This document shows positions 41,382 through 49,770 of a stretch of 64,000 nucleotides of DNA, piece after piece. The notes beneath the pieces were generated by a model that was not told where the DNA came from, searched no databases, and saw nothing but the letters and a program-made list of their open reading frames with translations. This DNA is from CAYUIG01 sp964444685 (GTDB taxonomy: Bacteria > Gemmatimonadota > Gemmatimonadetes > Longimicrobiales > RSA9). Both the position numbers and the translations under genes were made by a program. Every line of letters begins with the position of its first letter. Positions within the stretch are counted from its first letter, which is position 1. Location of the stretch: NCBI GenBank assembly GCA_964444685.1, contig CAYUIG010000010.1, positions 1-64,000 of the forward strand. Direction: 5' to 3'.

Positions 41382-42479
41382 CTAGATCAGGGTCAGGATC
41401 CGGCGCAGCACGGATACGAACCGCCAGCCTTCGCGCGCAAGGCCGATGGGCCCGAGGCCGTGCCGGGTCCCGCCGGAATGCTCGAACAGCGCCGTGATCG
41501 TGCAGCCGCGCAGCCGTTCGCGCGGCAGGGCGTCGGCAAGCCGCAATGATTCGGTGTACGGCACGAGCCGGTCGTCGCGGCCATGCGCGATCAGCGTCGG
41601 CACCGTGGCGCGCGGCAGAAAAGGCGTGGGATCGATGAGCGGATCGACCCGCAGCACCGCATCGCACAACGCATCCGCGATCTCGCGTGCCGCCGCGTGG
41701 TCCCGCTTCGTCCCGGTTTCCGGCGCGGCCAGGTCGAATTCTGCGCGGCGCGCCGGTGCGATGCGCGCGCGCAGCTCGCGCTTCAGCGGATCGAACGCAG
41801 GATCTCCGGCGAAGATTCTTCGGCGCCCGGCCTCGCGGGCCAGCTCGAGCAGCGCAGCGGCCACATCGGCCGCGTCCTCGAGGCCCGGGATGTCGGTGAG
41901 ATAGTTGCCGCCGAAGATCCACGCGCCGTACGGATCCGGCTCGAGGTACAGCTCGCGGCCCTGCCACTCGTGCTCGCCGGTCATGGCGAAGCGGAACTGA
42001 CGGCGCACGTCGCAGTAGCCGCCCCACGCGGCGATGCCATCCAGCAGCGCTGCGATCTCGGGGTCTGCCGCCGCGACGAGCGCCTGGGTTGCGCCGAAGC
42101 TGAAGCCGAGGATGCCCACGCGTTCGTGGATCACGTCGTCGCGCGCCTGGAGCGCGCGTACGGCGGCGCGGATCGTTTCGACCGTGAGCGCGGGCGCGAC
42201 ACGCAGCTCCGTCCATTCGGGGATTTCCGGGACGAAGACGAACGTCCCGGATGCCGCCACCGCACCGGCGAAACGCACGAGCGCCGGGTGCTCGCGACCA
42301 CTCGTCGTGAGCCCGTGCAGCACGATCCAGCCGGGCAGCGCGCCGTGCTTGCGTTGTGGCCGGTAGCCCGTGGCCTGGACGATTTCGCCTGCGCGCTCGT
42401 ACGTCAGCGCTTCCGCGTGCACGGGCTGTGCGCGTGGATCCCGGTAGTGCCGCAGGAATCGAATCAGGGATGATTTCAT
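41382..42479 (-). CDS. Alpha/beta hydrolase
   Basis: The 365-residue serine hydrolase has GWIVLHGLTTSGREHPALVRF (oxyanion region) and the nucleophile elbow GFSFGATQ. A late Asp (AHGRDDRLVPY) and His (EHSGGTRHG) complete the triad. It resembles dienelactone-hydrolase or acetyl-xylan-esterase style enzymes, but the substrate is unknown. ATG 42479 is chosen because upstream codons do not look conserved. It is divergent from the Tat-exported PLP enzyme; the 80-base gap must hold both promoters. Confidence 0.8.
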   Translation of the reverse strand: MKSSLIRFLRHYRDPRAQPVHAEALTYERAGEIVQATGYRPQRKHGALPGWIVLHGLTTSGREHPALVRFAGAVAASGTFVFVPEIPEWTELRVAPALTVETIRAAVRALQARDDVIHERVGILGFSFGATQALVAAADPEIAALLDGIAAWGGYCDVRRQFRFAMTGEHEWQGRELYLEPDPYGAWIFGGNYLTDIPGLEDAADVAAALLELAREAGRRRIFAGDPAFDPLKRELRARIAPARRAEFDLAAPETGTKRDHAAAREIADALCDAVLRVDPLIDPTPFLPRATVPTLIAHGRDDRLVPYTESLRLADALPRERLRGCTITALFEHSGGTRHGLGPIGLAREGWRFVSVLRRILTLI

Positions 42480-42559
42480 TACGCGCGGAACGCTAGCCCG
42501 GCAGCGCGCTGGCAGCCAGTCCCTTGCGACGTCTTCGTACACCGGCCCACGTTGCACCC

Positions 42560-43753
42560 ATGACATCCAGCCGACGCGAGTTCCTGCGCCTTTCGGCCGC
42601 GGCGGCCGTGTGCTCGGTGTGGCCCGGGCGCGTGCGCGCCCTGGGCTCCGACTGGGATGGGCTCCGCGAGGAGTTCCTCATTCCGGAGGGGCGCATCTAC
42701 CTGAACGTCGGCACGCTCGGCGCGCAGCCGCGCGTCGTCGTCGAGGCGGTGGACGCGCACACGCGCGCGGTGGCCGAGACCTTCCCGCCGCGCATCGACT
42801 GGGACGCGTTGAAGGCGCGCTGTGCGTCGCTCCTCGGCGGGGATGCGGCCGGCTTCGTCTTCCCGCGCAACACGACCGAGGCCATGTCATTCGTGGCGCA
42901 GGGCCTCGAGCTCGAGGCCGGCGATGAAGTGCTTACGACCGACCACGAGCACATCGGCGGCCTCTGCCCGTGGCAACTCGTCGCCGCGCGCCGCCGTCTC
43001 GTCCTGCGCCAGCTTCCGCTCCGCTTCTCGAGCGACGAAGTCCTGGAGACCTTCCGGCGCGCGATTGGCCCGCGCACACGCGTCGTGTCCGTGTCGCACG
43101 TCACGTTCACGAACGGCTTCGTTCTGCCAGTCGCGGAGCTGGCGTCGATGTGCCGCGAGCGCGGCATCGTCTTCGTCGTCGACGGGGCGCATCCGCCGGG
43201 GCTCATGCCGGTCGACATCGACGCCATCGGCTGCGACTTCTACGCATCGTCGCCGCACAAGTGGCTGCTCGCGCCACAGGGCACAGGACTCCTGTGGATG
43301 GCTGAGCCGTGGCGCGCGAAGCTCTGGCCGACGATCGGATCCGGGGGCTGGGACGACCTGTCGCTCGGCGCGCACCGCTTCAACCACATGGGCACGCTCG
43401 ACGAGTCCCGCCTGGCCGGCCTCGATGCCGCGCTTTCCTTCCACCTGGCCCTCGGACCCGCCGCCGTGCACGCACGCATCCGTGATCTGCGACGACGGCT
43501 GATCGACGCGCTCGCGGCGCTCCCGCGCGTCACCATCCGGTCCCCGCTCGATGATGTGAACGGCGCGGGCATGGTGTCGTTCACGGTGGATGGCATCGAG
43601 TCGCTCGAGCTGCAGGCGCGACTCGGTCGGGAAAACGTGCGAACGCGCGTGATCTCGGAGTACGACCTCGGCTGGATGCGGCTCTCGCCGCACGTGTACG
43701 TTTCGGAAGCGCAGATCGATCGCGTCGCCGAGCTGATTGCGGCTCAGGCCTGA
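42560..43753 (+). CDS. Class V aminotransferase-like protein with Tat signal
   Basis: The 397-residue PLP enzyme resembles isopenicillin-N epimerase/cysteine desulfurase relatives. The start SSRREFLRLSAAAAVCSVWPG is a Tat (twin-arginine) signal, so the folded enzyme should be exported. PLP Lys lies in YASSPHKWLLAPQGTG, with TTDHEHIGG, SHVTFTNG and VVDGAHPPG around the cofactor. Substrate unknown. The stop lies inside the 3' end of the convergent aminotransferase (10-base overlap). Confidence 0.85.
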   Translation: MTSSRREFLRLSAAAAVCSVWPGRVRALGSDWDGLREEFLIPEGRIYLNVGTLGAQPRVVVEAVDAHTRAVAETFPPRIDWDALKARCASLLGGDAAGFVFPRNTTEAMSFVAQGLELEAGDEVLTTDHEHIGGLCPWQLVAARRRLVLRQLPLRFSSDEVLETFRRAIGPRTRVVSVSHVTFTNGFVLPVAELASMCRERGIVFVVDGAHPPGLMPVDIDAIGCDFYASSPHKWLLAPQGTGLLWMAEPWRAKLWPTIGSGGWDDLSLGAHRFNHMGTLDESRLAGLDAALSFHLALGPAAVHARIRDLRRRLIDALAALPRVTIRSPLDDVNGAGMVSFTVDGIESLELQARLGRENVRTRVISEYDLGWMRLSPHVYVSEAQIDRVAELIAAQA

Positions 43754-44817
43754 GTCTTCGCAGCGGCCGCGAGCGCGCGCAGGCCTCCGTCCAGTGTGGC
43801 CGGCGCGCCGCCGAAGGCGAGGCGGAAGTGTGCGGGGACTTCGAAGAAGCGGCCAGGTACGAGCTGTAGGTCGTGCTCACGGCGGCAGTATTCGAGGAAG
43901 TCCTCGCAGTCGTCGGTGTTCTTCAGCCTCGGGAATACGACGGTGCCCCCGTCCGGCTCAACCCACTCGAACCGTCCGCTCTCCGCCAGTGTTTTCCGCG
44001 TTCGTTCCCAGCCCGGAAGGAGGATCCTGCGCGCGCGAGCTTCGAGTTCGTCGAGCCGGTCGAACGCGACGACCGCGATCATCTCGGAAGGGAAGGATGC
44101 GTTGACGTCGACGATGTCGCGCACGCGGCGCGCGTTCTCCGCGATGTCGTCGGCCGCCAGGATCCAGCCTATTCTCAGGCCCGAGAGACCGTACGACTTG
44201 GTGAGGCTGTTCGTCGTGATGAAGACGTCTCCCAGTGTGGCGGCCGGGCGCGGACGATTCTCGTACACCGCGTCGAGGTAGACCTCGTCGACGAGTACGC
44301 GTGCACCGTTCCTCCTCGCGATCTCACCGATCTCGAGCAGTGTACTCTCGGACGCTACGACGCCGGTCGGGTTGTGCGGGCTGGAGATTACGATGAGCCG
44401 GGTATTCGGCGTAATCGCACGACGAACACGATCCGCGTCGACCGCCCACCCGTCCTCGAACGTCCGCTCGAACCGAGTGATCTTCGCGCCGAGGAAAGCG
44501 AGTGCACCGAGCAGCGGATCGTACGCCGGCCGCTCGACCAGCACTTCGTCGCCGGGTTTGATCATTGCGGCAAACGCGAGGAAGTTCGCACCCGAGCAGC
44601 CGCCACCCAGCGCGACCTGCTCTGCGCGTACGCCGTACTTCCGCGCAATCCGTTCGACAAGCGGCGGCCAGCCATCCGGTGACGTCCCTGTGAGCTCCAG
44701 CGCCTCGCGCGCACCGGGCAGCTCATCGACCGTCACCGCGAGCAGATTGCTCCCCGACAGGTCCCAGCGTGCGGGCGCGTGATGCTTCGCCCACTCCATG
44801 TACGGTGCGTAGTTCAT
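43744..44817 (-). CDS. PLP-dependent aminotransferase (class I/II)
   Basis: The 357-residue fold-type I enzyme has GGGCSGANFLAFAAM, SSPHNPTGVVAS, VDEVYLDAVY, and the PLP Lys in TNSLTKSYGLSGLRIGW. It fits aspartate/alanine-type aminotransferases; the acceptor is unknown. ATG 44817 is preferred because the upstream open frame reads through the repeat at 44823 and is not conserved. Convergent with the Tat-exported enzyme. Confidence 0.85.
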   Translation of the reverse strand: MNYAPYMEWAKHHAPARWDLSGSNLLAVTVDELPGAREALELTGTSPDGWPPLVERIARKYGVRAEQVALGGGCSGANFLAFAAMIKPGDEVLVERPAYDPLLGALAFLGAKITRFERTFEDGWAVDADRVRRAITPNTRLIVISSPHNPTGVVASESTLLEIGEIARRNGARVLVDEVYLDAVYENRPRPAATLGDVFITTNSLTKSYGLSGLRIGWILAADDIAENARRVRDIVDVNASFPSEMIAVVAFDRLDELEARARRILLPGWERTRKTLAESGRFEWVEPDGGTVVFPRLKNTDDCEDFLEYCRREHDLQLVPGRFFEVPAHFRLAFGGAPATLDGGLRALAAAAKTQA

Positions 44818-44822
44818 GACGG

Positions 44823-44917
44823 AATTCACCACAGAGGCGCGGAGTACACAGAGGGTGCACCGAGCATGAAACAATTCACCGCGACCCTCCGTGCGCTCTG
44901 CGCCTCTGCGGTGAATG
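44823..44917. repeat. Gene-less inverted repeat related to the GxxExxY element
   Basis: This 95-bp unit has a left arm (aattcaccacagaggcgcgg at 44823, ending near 44857) and a right arm at 44884-44917 that is nearly its reverse complement. Arms share the core attcacc[a/g]cagaggcgc with 46321-46745. The interior is only about 25 bases. It separates the aminotransferase and APC-permease genes on the same strand. Confidence 0.75.
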
Positions 44918-44937
44918 TCGCTTGCATGAAATCGCCC

Positions 44938-46248
44938 TCAAGAACGTGATCGCCAATATGCATAAGCCGGCACACCAGCCAGCAGCAGCAACGCCCCCAC
45001 ACCGGATCGCACGGGGTTCGCCGCAATGACGCTTACGACGATGTACGCCGCCATGATCACGAATAGCGCCGGCACGACGGGGTATCCGGGCGCGGCATAC
45101 GTGCCGGGCGCCCGGCTCGAGACGGGGATGCGTCGCCGGAAGACGAAGACGGCGGCCACCGCGAGGCCGAAGAAGATCCAGTCGGCGAACACGACGGTGT
45201 CGACGAGCTGTGCGTAGGAGCCCGTGAGCGCGAGGAGGATGGCCCAGCCGGCCATGAGCAGGATGGCGACCGAGGGCGTGTGGAAGCGCGGGTGCAGTCG
45301 TGACACGGCAGGGAAGAAGAGGCCGTCCGCGGCCATGGCGTAGAAGATCCGTGGCGGCGCGAGCAGCGTGAGATTCAGGAAACCGAACGTCGAGAGGGCG
45401 ATGGCGCCGGTGATGAAGCGGTCGCCGCCGGGCCCGAACGCCCGTGCCGCAGCGTCGGCCGCGGGTGTCTGCGTGGCCGCGAGGCCGGCGTGCCCGAGCG
45501 CGCGCAGGTACACGATGTTCACGAGGACGTAGGTGGTCACCACGATCAGCGTCCCCATGACGAGCGCGCGCGGCAGGTCCCGTTCCGGCTCGCGCAGTTC
45601 TTCCGCCACCCAGTTCACGCTCTGCCAGCCGCCGTACGAGAACATGACCGGCACGAGCGCCGCGCCGAACGCCACGATGGGGAGCATGCCGATGTCGGGA
45701 AGTGTCGCGTCGGTTGCCGGCGCCGATGGCAGCAGGAAGCCCGCACCGATGAGTGCGGCGAGGGCGAGAACCTTGAGCACGACGAGCACGTTCAGCACGC
45801 GGCTGCCCGGCTTCACGCCGATGTAGTTGATGGCCGCGACGACGATGATGGCGAGAATCGCGAGGATCGTAACGCTGGCATCGGGGCGGCCGATGAAGCG
45901 GAGCGAGTACGTCGCGAACGTGATCGCTACGGCTGCGAGCCCGCCGCCCTGGATCAGCAGCAGCGAGGCCCAGCCGTAGAGGAAGCCCAGGACGGGGTGG
46001 AAGGCTTCGCGCATGTAGACGTACGGCCCGCCCGCGCGCGGGAAGAGCGCGCCGAGTTCTGCGAACGCGAACGCGCCCGCGAGCGCGATCAACCCGCCCG
46101 CCACCCACACCGCAATCACCCACGCAGGGGAGTCGAGCCGCTGCGCGACGATGTACGGATTGATGAAGATCCCCGCCCCGATGATCCCGCCGACGACGAC
46201 CATGGTCGCGTCGAACGGTCCGAGCGCACGTCGGAAGCCAGTAGCCAT
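44938..46248 (-). CDS. APC-family amino acid permease
   Basis: The 436-residue inner-membrane transporter has about 12 helices and an APC start (GPFDATMVVVGGIIGAGIFINPYIVA), where GIIGAGIF is the family's backbone-binding motif in helix 1. It also has GGPYVYMREAFHPVLGFLYGW in helices 2-3, and it probably imports an amino acid. A TATAAT hexamer only nine bases before the ATG suggests a near-leaderless message. The gene is flanked by two related repeats (44823 and 46321). Confidence 0.88.
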   Translation of the reverse strand: MATGFRRALGPFDATMVVVGGIIGAGIFINPYIVAQRLDSPAWVIAVWVAGGLIALAGAFAFAELGALFPRAGGPYVYMREAFHPVLGFLYGWASLLLIQGGGLAAVAITFATYSLRFIGRPDASVTILAILAIIVVAAINYIGVKPGSRVLNVLVVLKVLALAALIGAGFLLPSAPATDATLPDIGMLPIVAFGAALVPVMFSYGGWQSVNWVAEELREPERDLPRALVMGTLIVVTTYVLVNIVYLRALGHAGLAATQTPAADAAARAFGPGGDRFITGAIALSTFGFLNLTLLAPPRIFYAMAADGLFFPAVSRLHPRFHTPSVAILLMAGWAILLALTGSYAQLVDTVVFADWIFFGLAVAAVFVFRRRIPVSSRAPGTYAAPGYPVVPALFVIMAAYIVVSVIAANPVRSGVGALLLLAGVPAYAYWRSRS

Positions 46249-46256
46249 GGGCGGCG

Positions 46257-46262
46257 ATTATA
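46257..46262 (-). promoter_or_regulatory. Possible -10 box of the APC permease gene
   Basis: On the minus strand TATAAT ends nine bases before the ATG at 46248. A transcript starting six to eight bases after it would have almost no leader. No good -35 box is seen at the expected distance (TAGCTG). Confidence 0.4.
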
Positions 46263-46320
46263 TCACCCGCTGTCCCGTTCAGCTATTCCTCTCCGGCCTC
46301 TGTGACTCAAGCTTGGAACG

Positions 46321-46745
46321 GCATTCACCACAGAGGCGCAGAGGGCGCAGAGTGAACGACCTTACGGAAGTGGTCATCGGAGGTGCGATCGAGGTGCACC
46401 GGACCTTGGGGCCCGGTCTACTCGAATCTGCCTACCAGGCCTGTCTCACTCACGAACTCAGACAGCGAGGACTCATCGTTCGGCGTGAGGTGATGGTCCC
46501 GGTCGTGTACAAGGGTCTGCGACTGGATTGCAGCTACAGGATCGATCTTCTGATCAACGAAGCGCTCATCGTGGAAGCAAAATCCGTCGAACGGTTCGAC
46601 GACATCCACGTAGCACAGGTGCTGACCTACCTCAAGCTGACGGGCCTACCGCTCGGACTCCTGATCAACTTCAACTCGAAACTCCTGAAGCACGGAATCC
46701 GTCGCATCATCCTCTCCGCGCCCTCTGCGCCTCTGCGGTGAATGC
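46321..46745 (+). mobile_element. 425-bp GxxExxY element with 32-bp inverted repeats
   Basis: Arms at 46321-46352 and 46714-46745 match at 30 of 32 positions. Between them is a single gene for a GxxExxY protein. The start codon lies at the inner edge of the left arm, and the right arm encodes the last eight to nine residues and stop. The outermost bases are gcattcacc at both ends. No clear target duplication is seen. The compact fit suggests the gene and repeats travel or are copied as one unit. Confidence 0.7.
46352..46741 (+). CDS. GxxExxY family protein (PD-(D/E)XK-like)
   Basis: The 129-residue protein has GLLESAY at 22-28 (the family motif) and a nuclease-like core with RIDLLI (Asp65) and IVEAKS (Glu75, Lys77). 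A helix (HVAQVLTYLKLTG) and LGLLINFNS follow. The D..ExK arrangement fits the PD-(D/E)XK fold, so nuclease activity is possible but untested in the family. GTG 46352 directly abuts the left inverted repeat; the C-terminal SAPSAPLR is encoded by the right repeat. Confidence 0.88.
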   Translation: MNDLTEVVIGGAIEVHRTLGPGLLESAYQACLTHELRQRGLIVRREVMVPVVYKGLRLDCSYRIDLLINEALIVEAKSVERFDDIHVAQVLTYLKLTGLPLGLLINFNSKLLKHGIRRIILSAPSAPLR

Positions 46746-46750
46746 TTGTT

Positions 46751-48880
46751 TCAGTACGCAGCCAGATCGACGATCGCAGAGCGGACGTCCTCGACCTGCG
46801 GCAGGATCGCGTCCTCGAGCTGCGGTGAATACGCCACCCATGTGTCGAGGGAAGCAACGCGCCGGACGGGCGCATCGAGCCACTCGAACAGCTCATCGGC
46901 GATGCGGGCCGAGATCTCCGAGCCGATCCCCCAGGACAGCGAGTCCTCGTGCGCGATCAGGACGCGGCTCGTCTTCTTCACGGACGCCGCAATCGTCTCC
47001 ATGTCGAGGGGCTGGAGCGAGCGGAGATCGATGACTTCGCAATCGATGCCGTTCTCTTCCACCGCACGCGCGGCATCGAGCGAGCGCTTCACGAGCGCGC
47101 CGCAGGTCACGATCGTCAGGTCCTTCCCCTCGCGTACGACCTTCGCCTTGCCGAACGGGATCATGAAGTCGGGGCCGGGGTCGCGGCCCTTGTTGTAGAC
47201 CTGGCGGTAGAGGTGCTTGTGCTCGAGGAAGAGCACGGGATCGTCGCAGCGCATGGCCGTGCGCAGGAGCCCGTTCGCATCGACGGCGTTGGACGGCAGC
47301 ACCACGCGCAGGCCGGGCGTGTGCGTGAACAGCGTCTCGCCGGTCTGCGAATGGTAGATGGCGCCGCCCTTGAGGTAGCCGCCGTACGCGACGCGCACGA
47401 CGACCGGACTCTTCCAGTTCCCGCCGGAACGGTAGCGCATGGTGGCCAGCTCGTTCCGGAGCTGCATCATCGCGGTCCAGATGTAGTCGAAGAACTGGAT
47501 TTCGACGACAGGCTTGAGTCCGCGCGTCGCCATGCCGACGGCGCGGCCGATGATGTTCGCTTCGGCCAGCGGTGAATTGAACACGCGGTTCGAGCCGTAC
47601 TTCCGCTGGAGCCCGAAGGTGCACTTGAAGACGCCGCCCTTGCCCTTCACGTGCTCGAGCGCTTCCTCGCGCGAGCAGTCCGCCACGTCCTGGCCGAACA
47701 CGACGATGCGCGGGTCGCGCGCCATCTCGTCGCGCATGGCGGCATTGATGAGGTCGACCATGGTGGTCTCCTCGCCGCGGAAGTCGGGCGCGTCCTCGGT
47801 ATCGAACTCCGCCGAGGTCGGATCCACGTCGGGCGAGAACAGGAACGCCGTTGCCGTTTCGGGCGCAGGCTGCGGCTGCTCGAGCGCACGGTCGGACGCG
47901 GCCTTCACTTCGGCCTCGACCTCCTGCTCGAGCGCATCCAGCTGCTTTGCTGTCGCGACCTCGTTCTCGATCAGCCAGGCACGGAAGCGCGGAATCGGGT
48001 CGCGTTCGGCGTCGAGTGTGCGCTCTTCGTCCGGACGGTAGAGGCGCTCGTCGTCGCTCATGGAGTGCGAGTACGGGCGGACGACGTGCGCGTGCAGCAG
48101 CGCGGGTCCCTTGCGGGCGCGGCAGTACTCGACCGCGCGACGCGCAGCCTCGTGGCTGGCCAGCACGTCCGTGCCGTCCACTTCCTCGATGTACAGCCCG
48201 GGGAAGCCGGAGACGATGCGGCTAATGCTGCCGCCCGCGGTGTTGACCTCGACGGGCACCGAGATCGCGTAGCCGTTGTCCTCGACGAGGAAGAGCACCG
48301 GGAGCTCGAGATTGCAGGCGGTATTCATCGCCTCCCAGAACTCGCCCTGCGACGTCTGGCCTTCACCCGTGGTGCACACCACGATCTCGTCGTCATCGAA
48401 CGACTCGACCGCGTTGCGCATCCCGTCCTCGCGCAGTGCGCGGTACGCACCCTCCGCGCAGCCCACGGCCTGGAGGAATTGCGTGCCGGTCGGCGAGGAG
48501 GTGCTGACGATGCGCAGCGGGCGGTGGCCCCAGTGTGCCGGCATCTGACGTCCGCCGCTGGACGGATCTTCCTCGGCTGCAACCGCCTGGAGCAGGTGCT
48601 CGTACGGTGTCATGCCGAGTGCGAGCGTCAGCGCGCGGTCGCGGTAGTAGAAGTACATCCAGTCGCGCCCCGGACGCAGATGATCGGCGAGCGCGACCTG
48701 TACGGCCTCGTGTCCCGCACCGGAGATCTGGAAGAAGATCTTGTTCTGCCGCTTGAGCAGGATCTCCTGGTCGTCCGTGCGACGCGCGGCGACCATGGTG
48801 CGATAGAATTCGATGAGCCGTTCCGGCGCCGGCCGGCGCGGTGCGGAACGTTCGCGGGCTTTCCTCGCTTTGGTGGCCAT
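46751..48880 (-). CDS. 2-oxoacid dehydrogenase E1, fused alpha and beta subunits
   Basis: The 709-residue thiamine-pyrophosphate enzyme decarboxylates pyruvate or a branched-chain 2-oxoacid and passes the acyl group to E2. The alpha part has TTGEGQTSQGEFWEA and LVEDNGYAISVPV at the TPP site and YSHSMSDDERLY phosphorylation-loop-like sequence. An acidic linker (about 340-375) leads to the beta part with INAAMRDEMARD, FNSPLAEANIIG and IDLRSLQPLD. The fusion is known in Bacteroidetes and Acidobacteria. No E2 or E3 is nearby. ATG 48880 is chosen from family start; longer forms are open. Confidence 0.9.
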   Translation of the reverse strand: MATKARKARERSAPRRPAPERLIEFYRTMVAARRTDDQEILLKRQNKIFFQISGAGHEAVQVALADHLRPGRDWMYFYYRDRALTLALGMTPYEHLLQAVAAEEDPSSGGRQMPAHWGHRPLRIVSTSSPTGTQFLQAVGCAEGAYRALREDGMRNAVESFDDDEIVVCTTGEGQTSQGEFWEAMNTACNLELPVLFLVEDNGYAISVPVEVNTAGGSISRIVSGFPGLYIEEVDGTDVLASHEAARRAVEYCRARKGPALLHAHVVRPYSHSMSDDERLYRPDEERTLDAERDPIPRFRAWLIENEVATAKQLDALEQEVEAEVKAASDRALEQPQPAPETATAFLFSPDVDPTSAEFDTEDAPDFRGEETTMVDLINAAMRDEMARDPRIVVFGQDVADCSREEALEHVKGKGGVFKCTFGLQRKYGSNRVFNSPLAEANIIGRAVGMATRGLKPVVEIQFFDYIWTAMMQLRNELATMRYRSGGNWKSPVVVRVAYGGYLKGGAIYHSQTGETLFTHTPGLRVVLPSNAVDANGLLRTAMRCDDPVLFLEHKHLYRQVYNKGRDPGPDFMIPFGKAKVVREGKDLTIVTCGALVKRSLDAARAVEENGIDCEVIDLRSLQPLDMETIAASVKKTSRVLIAHEDSLSWGIGSEISARIADELFEWLDAPVRRVASLDTWVAYSPQLEDAILPQVEDVRSAIVDLAAY

Positions 48881-49008
48881 GCTGAAGATCGCGGGTCCAG
48901 TGGCGCGTCCATGTGACGCTGCCGCAAACATTTGCGCCGTACGCACGGGGCGCGGCGCGCGGTGGGAATGATACCCCACAGCGATGCGGGAGTCCACCCC
49001 CGCGACTG

Positions 49009-49038
49009 TTTACAGGCGCGGTACCGCGCGCCTATACT
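49009..49038 (+). promoter_or_regulatory. Promoter of the 49072 gene
   Basis: TTTACA (49009-49014), an 18-base spacer and TATACT (49033-49038) each match the sigma-70 consensus at five of six. Predicted initiation near 49045 leaves the first usable start at TTG 49072. It lies in the divergent region shared with the E1 gene. Confidence 0.6.
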
Positions 49039-49071
49039 TGTAGATACACCATCGTCGACTCCCCGGAAGAC

Positions 49072-49329
49072 TTGCGATACGCAGCAACGCTCGCACGGCT
49101 CGCCGGCCGGGCGCTGCGCAACCCGCGGACCGGAATCAGGCTTCTGGCTGCGGCGTGGCGGTTCCGCGCGCGTGACTGGTACCACAGGGCACCGTTCCTG
49201 CCCCTGCCGCCGCGCGAGTACGTCGCGTGGCGGCTGCACACGGCGTTCGGCAATGAGGAAGCCGTGCCGGATGGCGATCAGCTCGGGGCGTACCTGCGCT
49301 GGGTCGCCGCAATGAACCGGCAGGGTTGA
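49072..49329 (+). CDS. Small basic protein of unknown function
   Basis: About 85 residues rich in Arg/Leu: RYAATLARLAGRALRN, then LLAAAWRFRARDWYHRAPFLPLPPREYVAWRLHTAFG and an acidic end. The PFLPLPPREYVAWR block looks conserved-like, although I do not know the family. A strong promoter at 49009 and its predicted start point rule out the upstream ATG, leaving the TTG at 49072 with GGAAGA before it. It precedes a GspG-like gene by 30 bases. Confidence 0.55.
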   Translation: MRYAATLARLAGRALRNPRTGIRLLAAAWRFRARDWYHRAPFLPLPPREYVAWRLHTAFGNEEAVPDGDQLGAYLRWVAAMNRQG

Positions 49330-49359
49330 CGAGGTCGCGAACGCGGCCGGGAGGTGGCC

Positions 49360-49770
49360 ATGCTGAAGACGATGCTGATCGTACTGATCATTCTGGGCGC
49401 GGCGTGGGCGTACCAGCCGTCGCGGGAGCGCATGCTGCACGCGATGCATCCGGTCCTCGTGAAGCTCGGCCCGGTGGGCGAGCGCATTGCCGCACCGGCC
49501 AAGCGCTACCAGGCGCGCAGCGAGATCGACTTCCTTATCGATCAGCTCGAGCTCGAGCGGGATGAGGCCCGGACGCTGCCGGATCCGCGCACCTTCCCGC
49601 AGTGGATAGCCCGCAAGAAGACTTCGGACCGGGACGCCAACGATCCGTGGGGCACGCCCTACTACATGCTGATGTCCGACGGCGGCGCCCGCACCATCGG
49701 ATCCGCCGGCGAGGATCGGCAGCGCGGGACCGCGGACGACATCCGCAAGACGTTCCCCGGCGGCGGCTGA
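49360..49770 (+). CDS. GspG-like membrane-anchored protein
   Basis: The 136-residue protein has one N-terminal membrane helix (MLKTMLIVLIILGAAWAY) without a prepilin-peptidase site. Its C-terminal end NDPWGTPYYMLMSDGGARTIGSAGEDRQRGTADDI strongly resembles the calcium-binding loop of type II secretion major pseudopilin GspG. GGGAGG lies five bases before ATG 49360; an in-frame GTG six bases upstream is less likely. No other secretion gene is near. It may be a degenerate pseudopilin relative used as an envelope protein. Confidence 0.65.
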   Translation: MLKTMLIVLIILGAAWAYQPSRERMLHAMHPVLVKLGPVGERIAAPAKRYQARSEIDFLIDQLELERDEARTLPDPRTFPQWIARKKTSDRDANDPWGTPYYMLMSDGGARTIGSAGEDRQRGTADDIRKTFPGGG

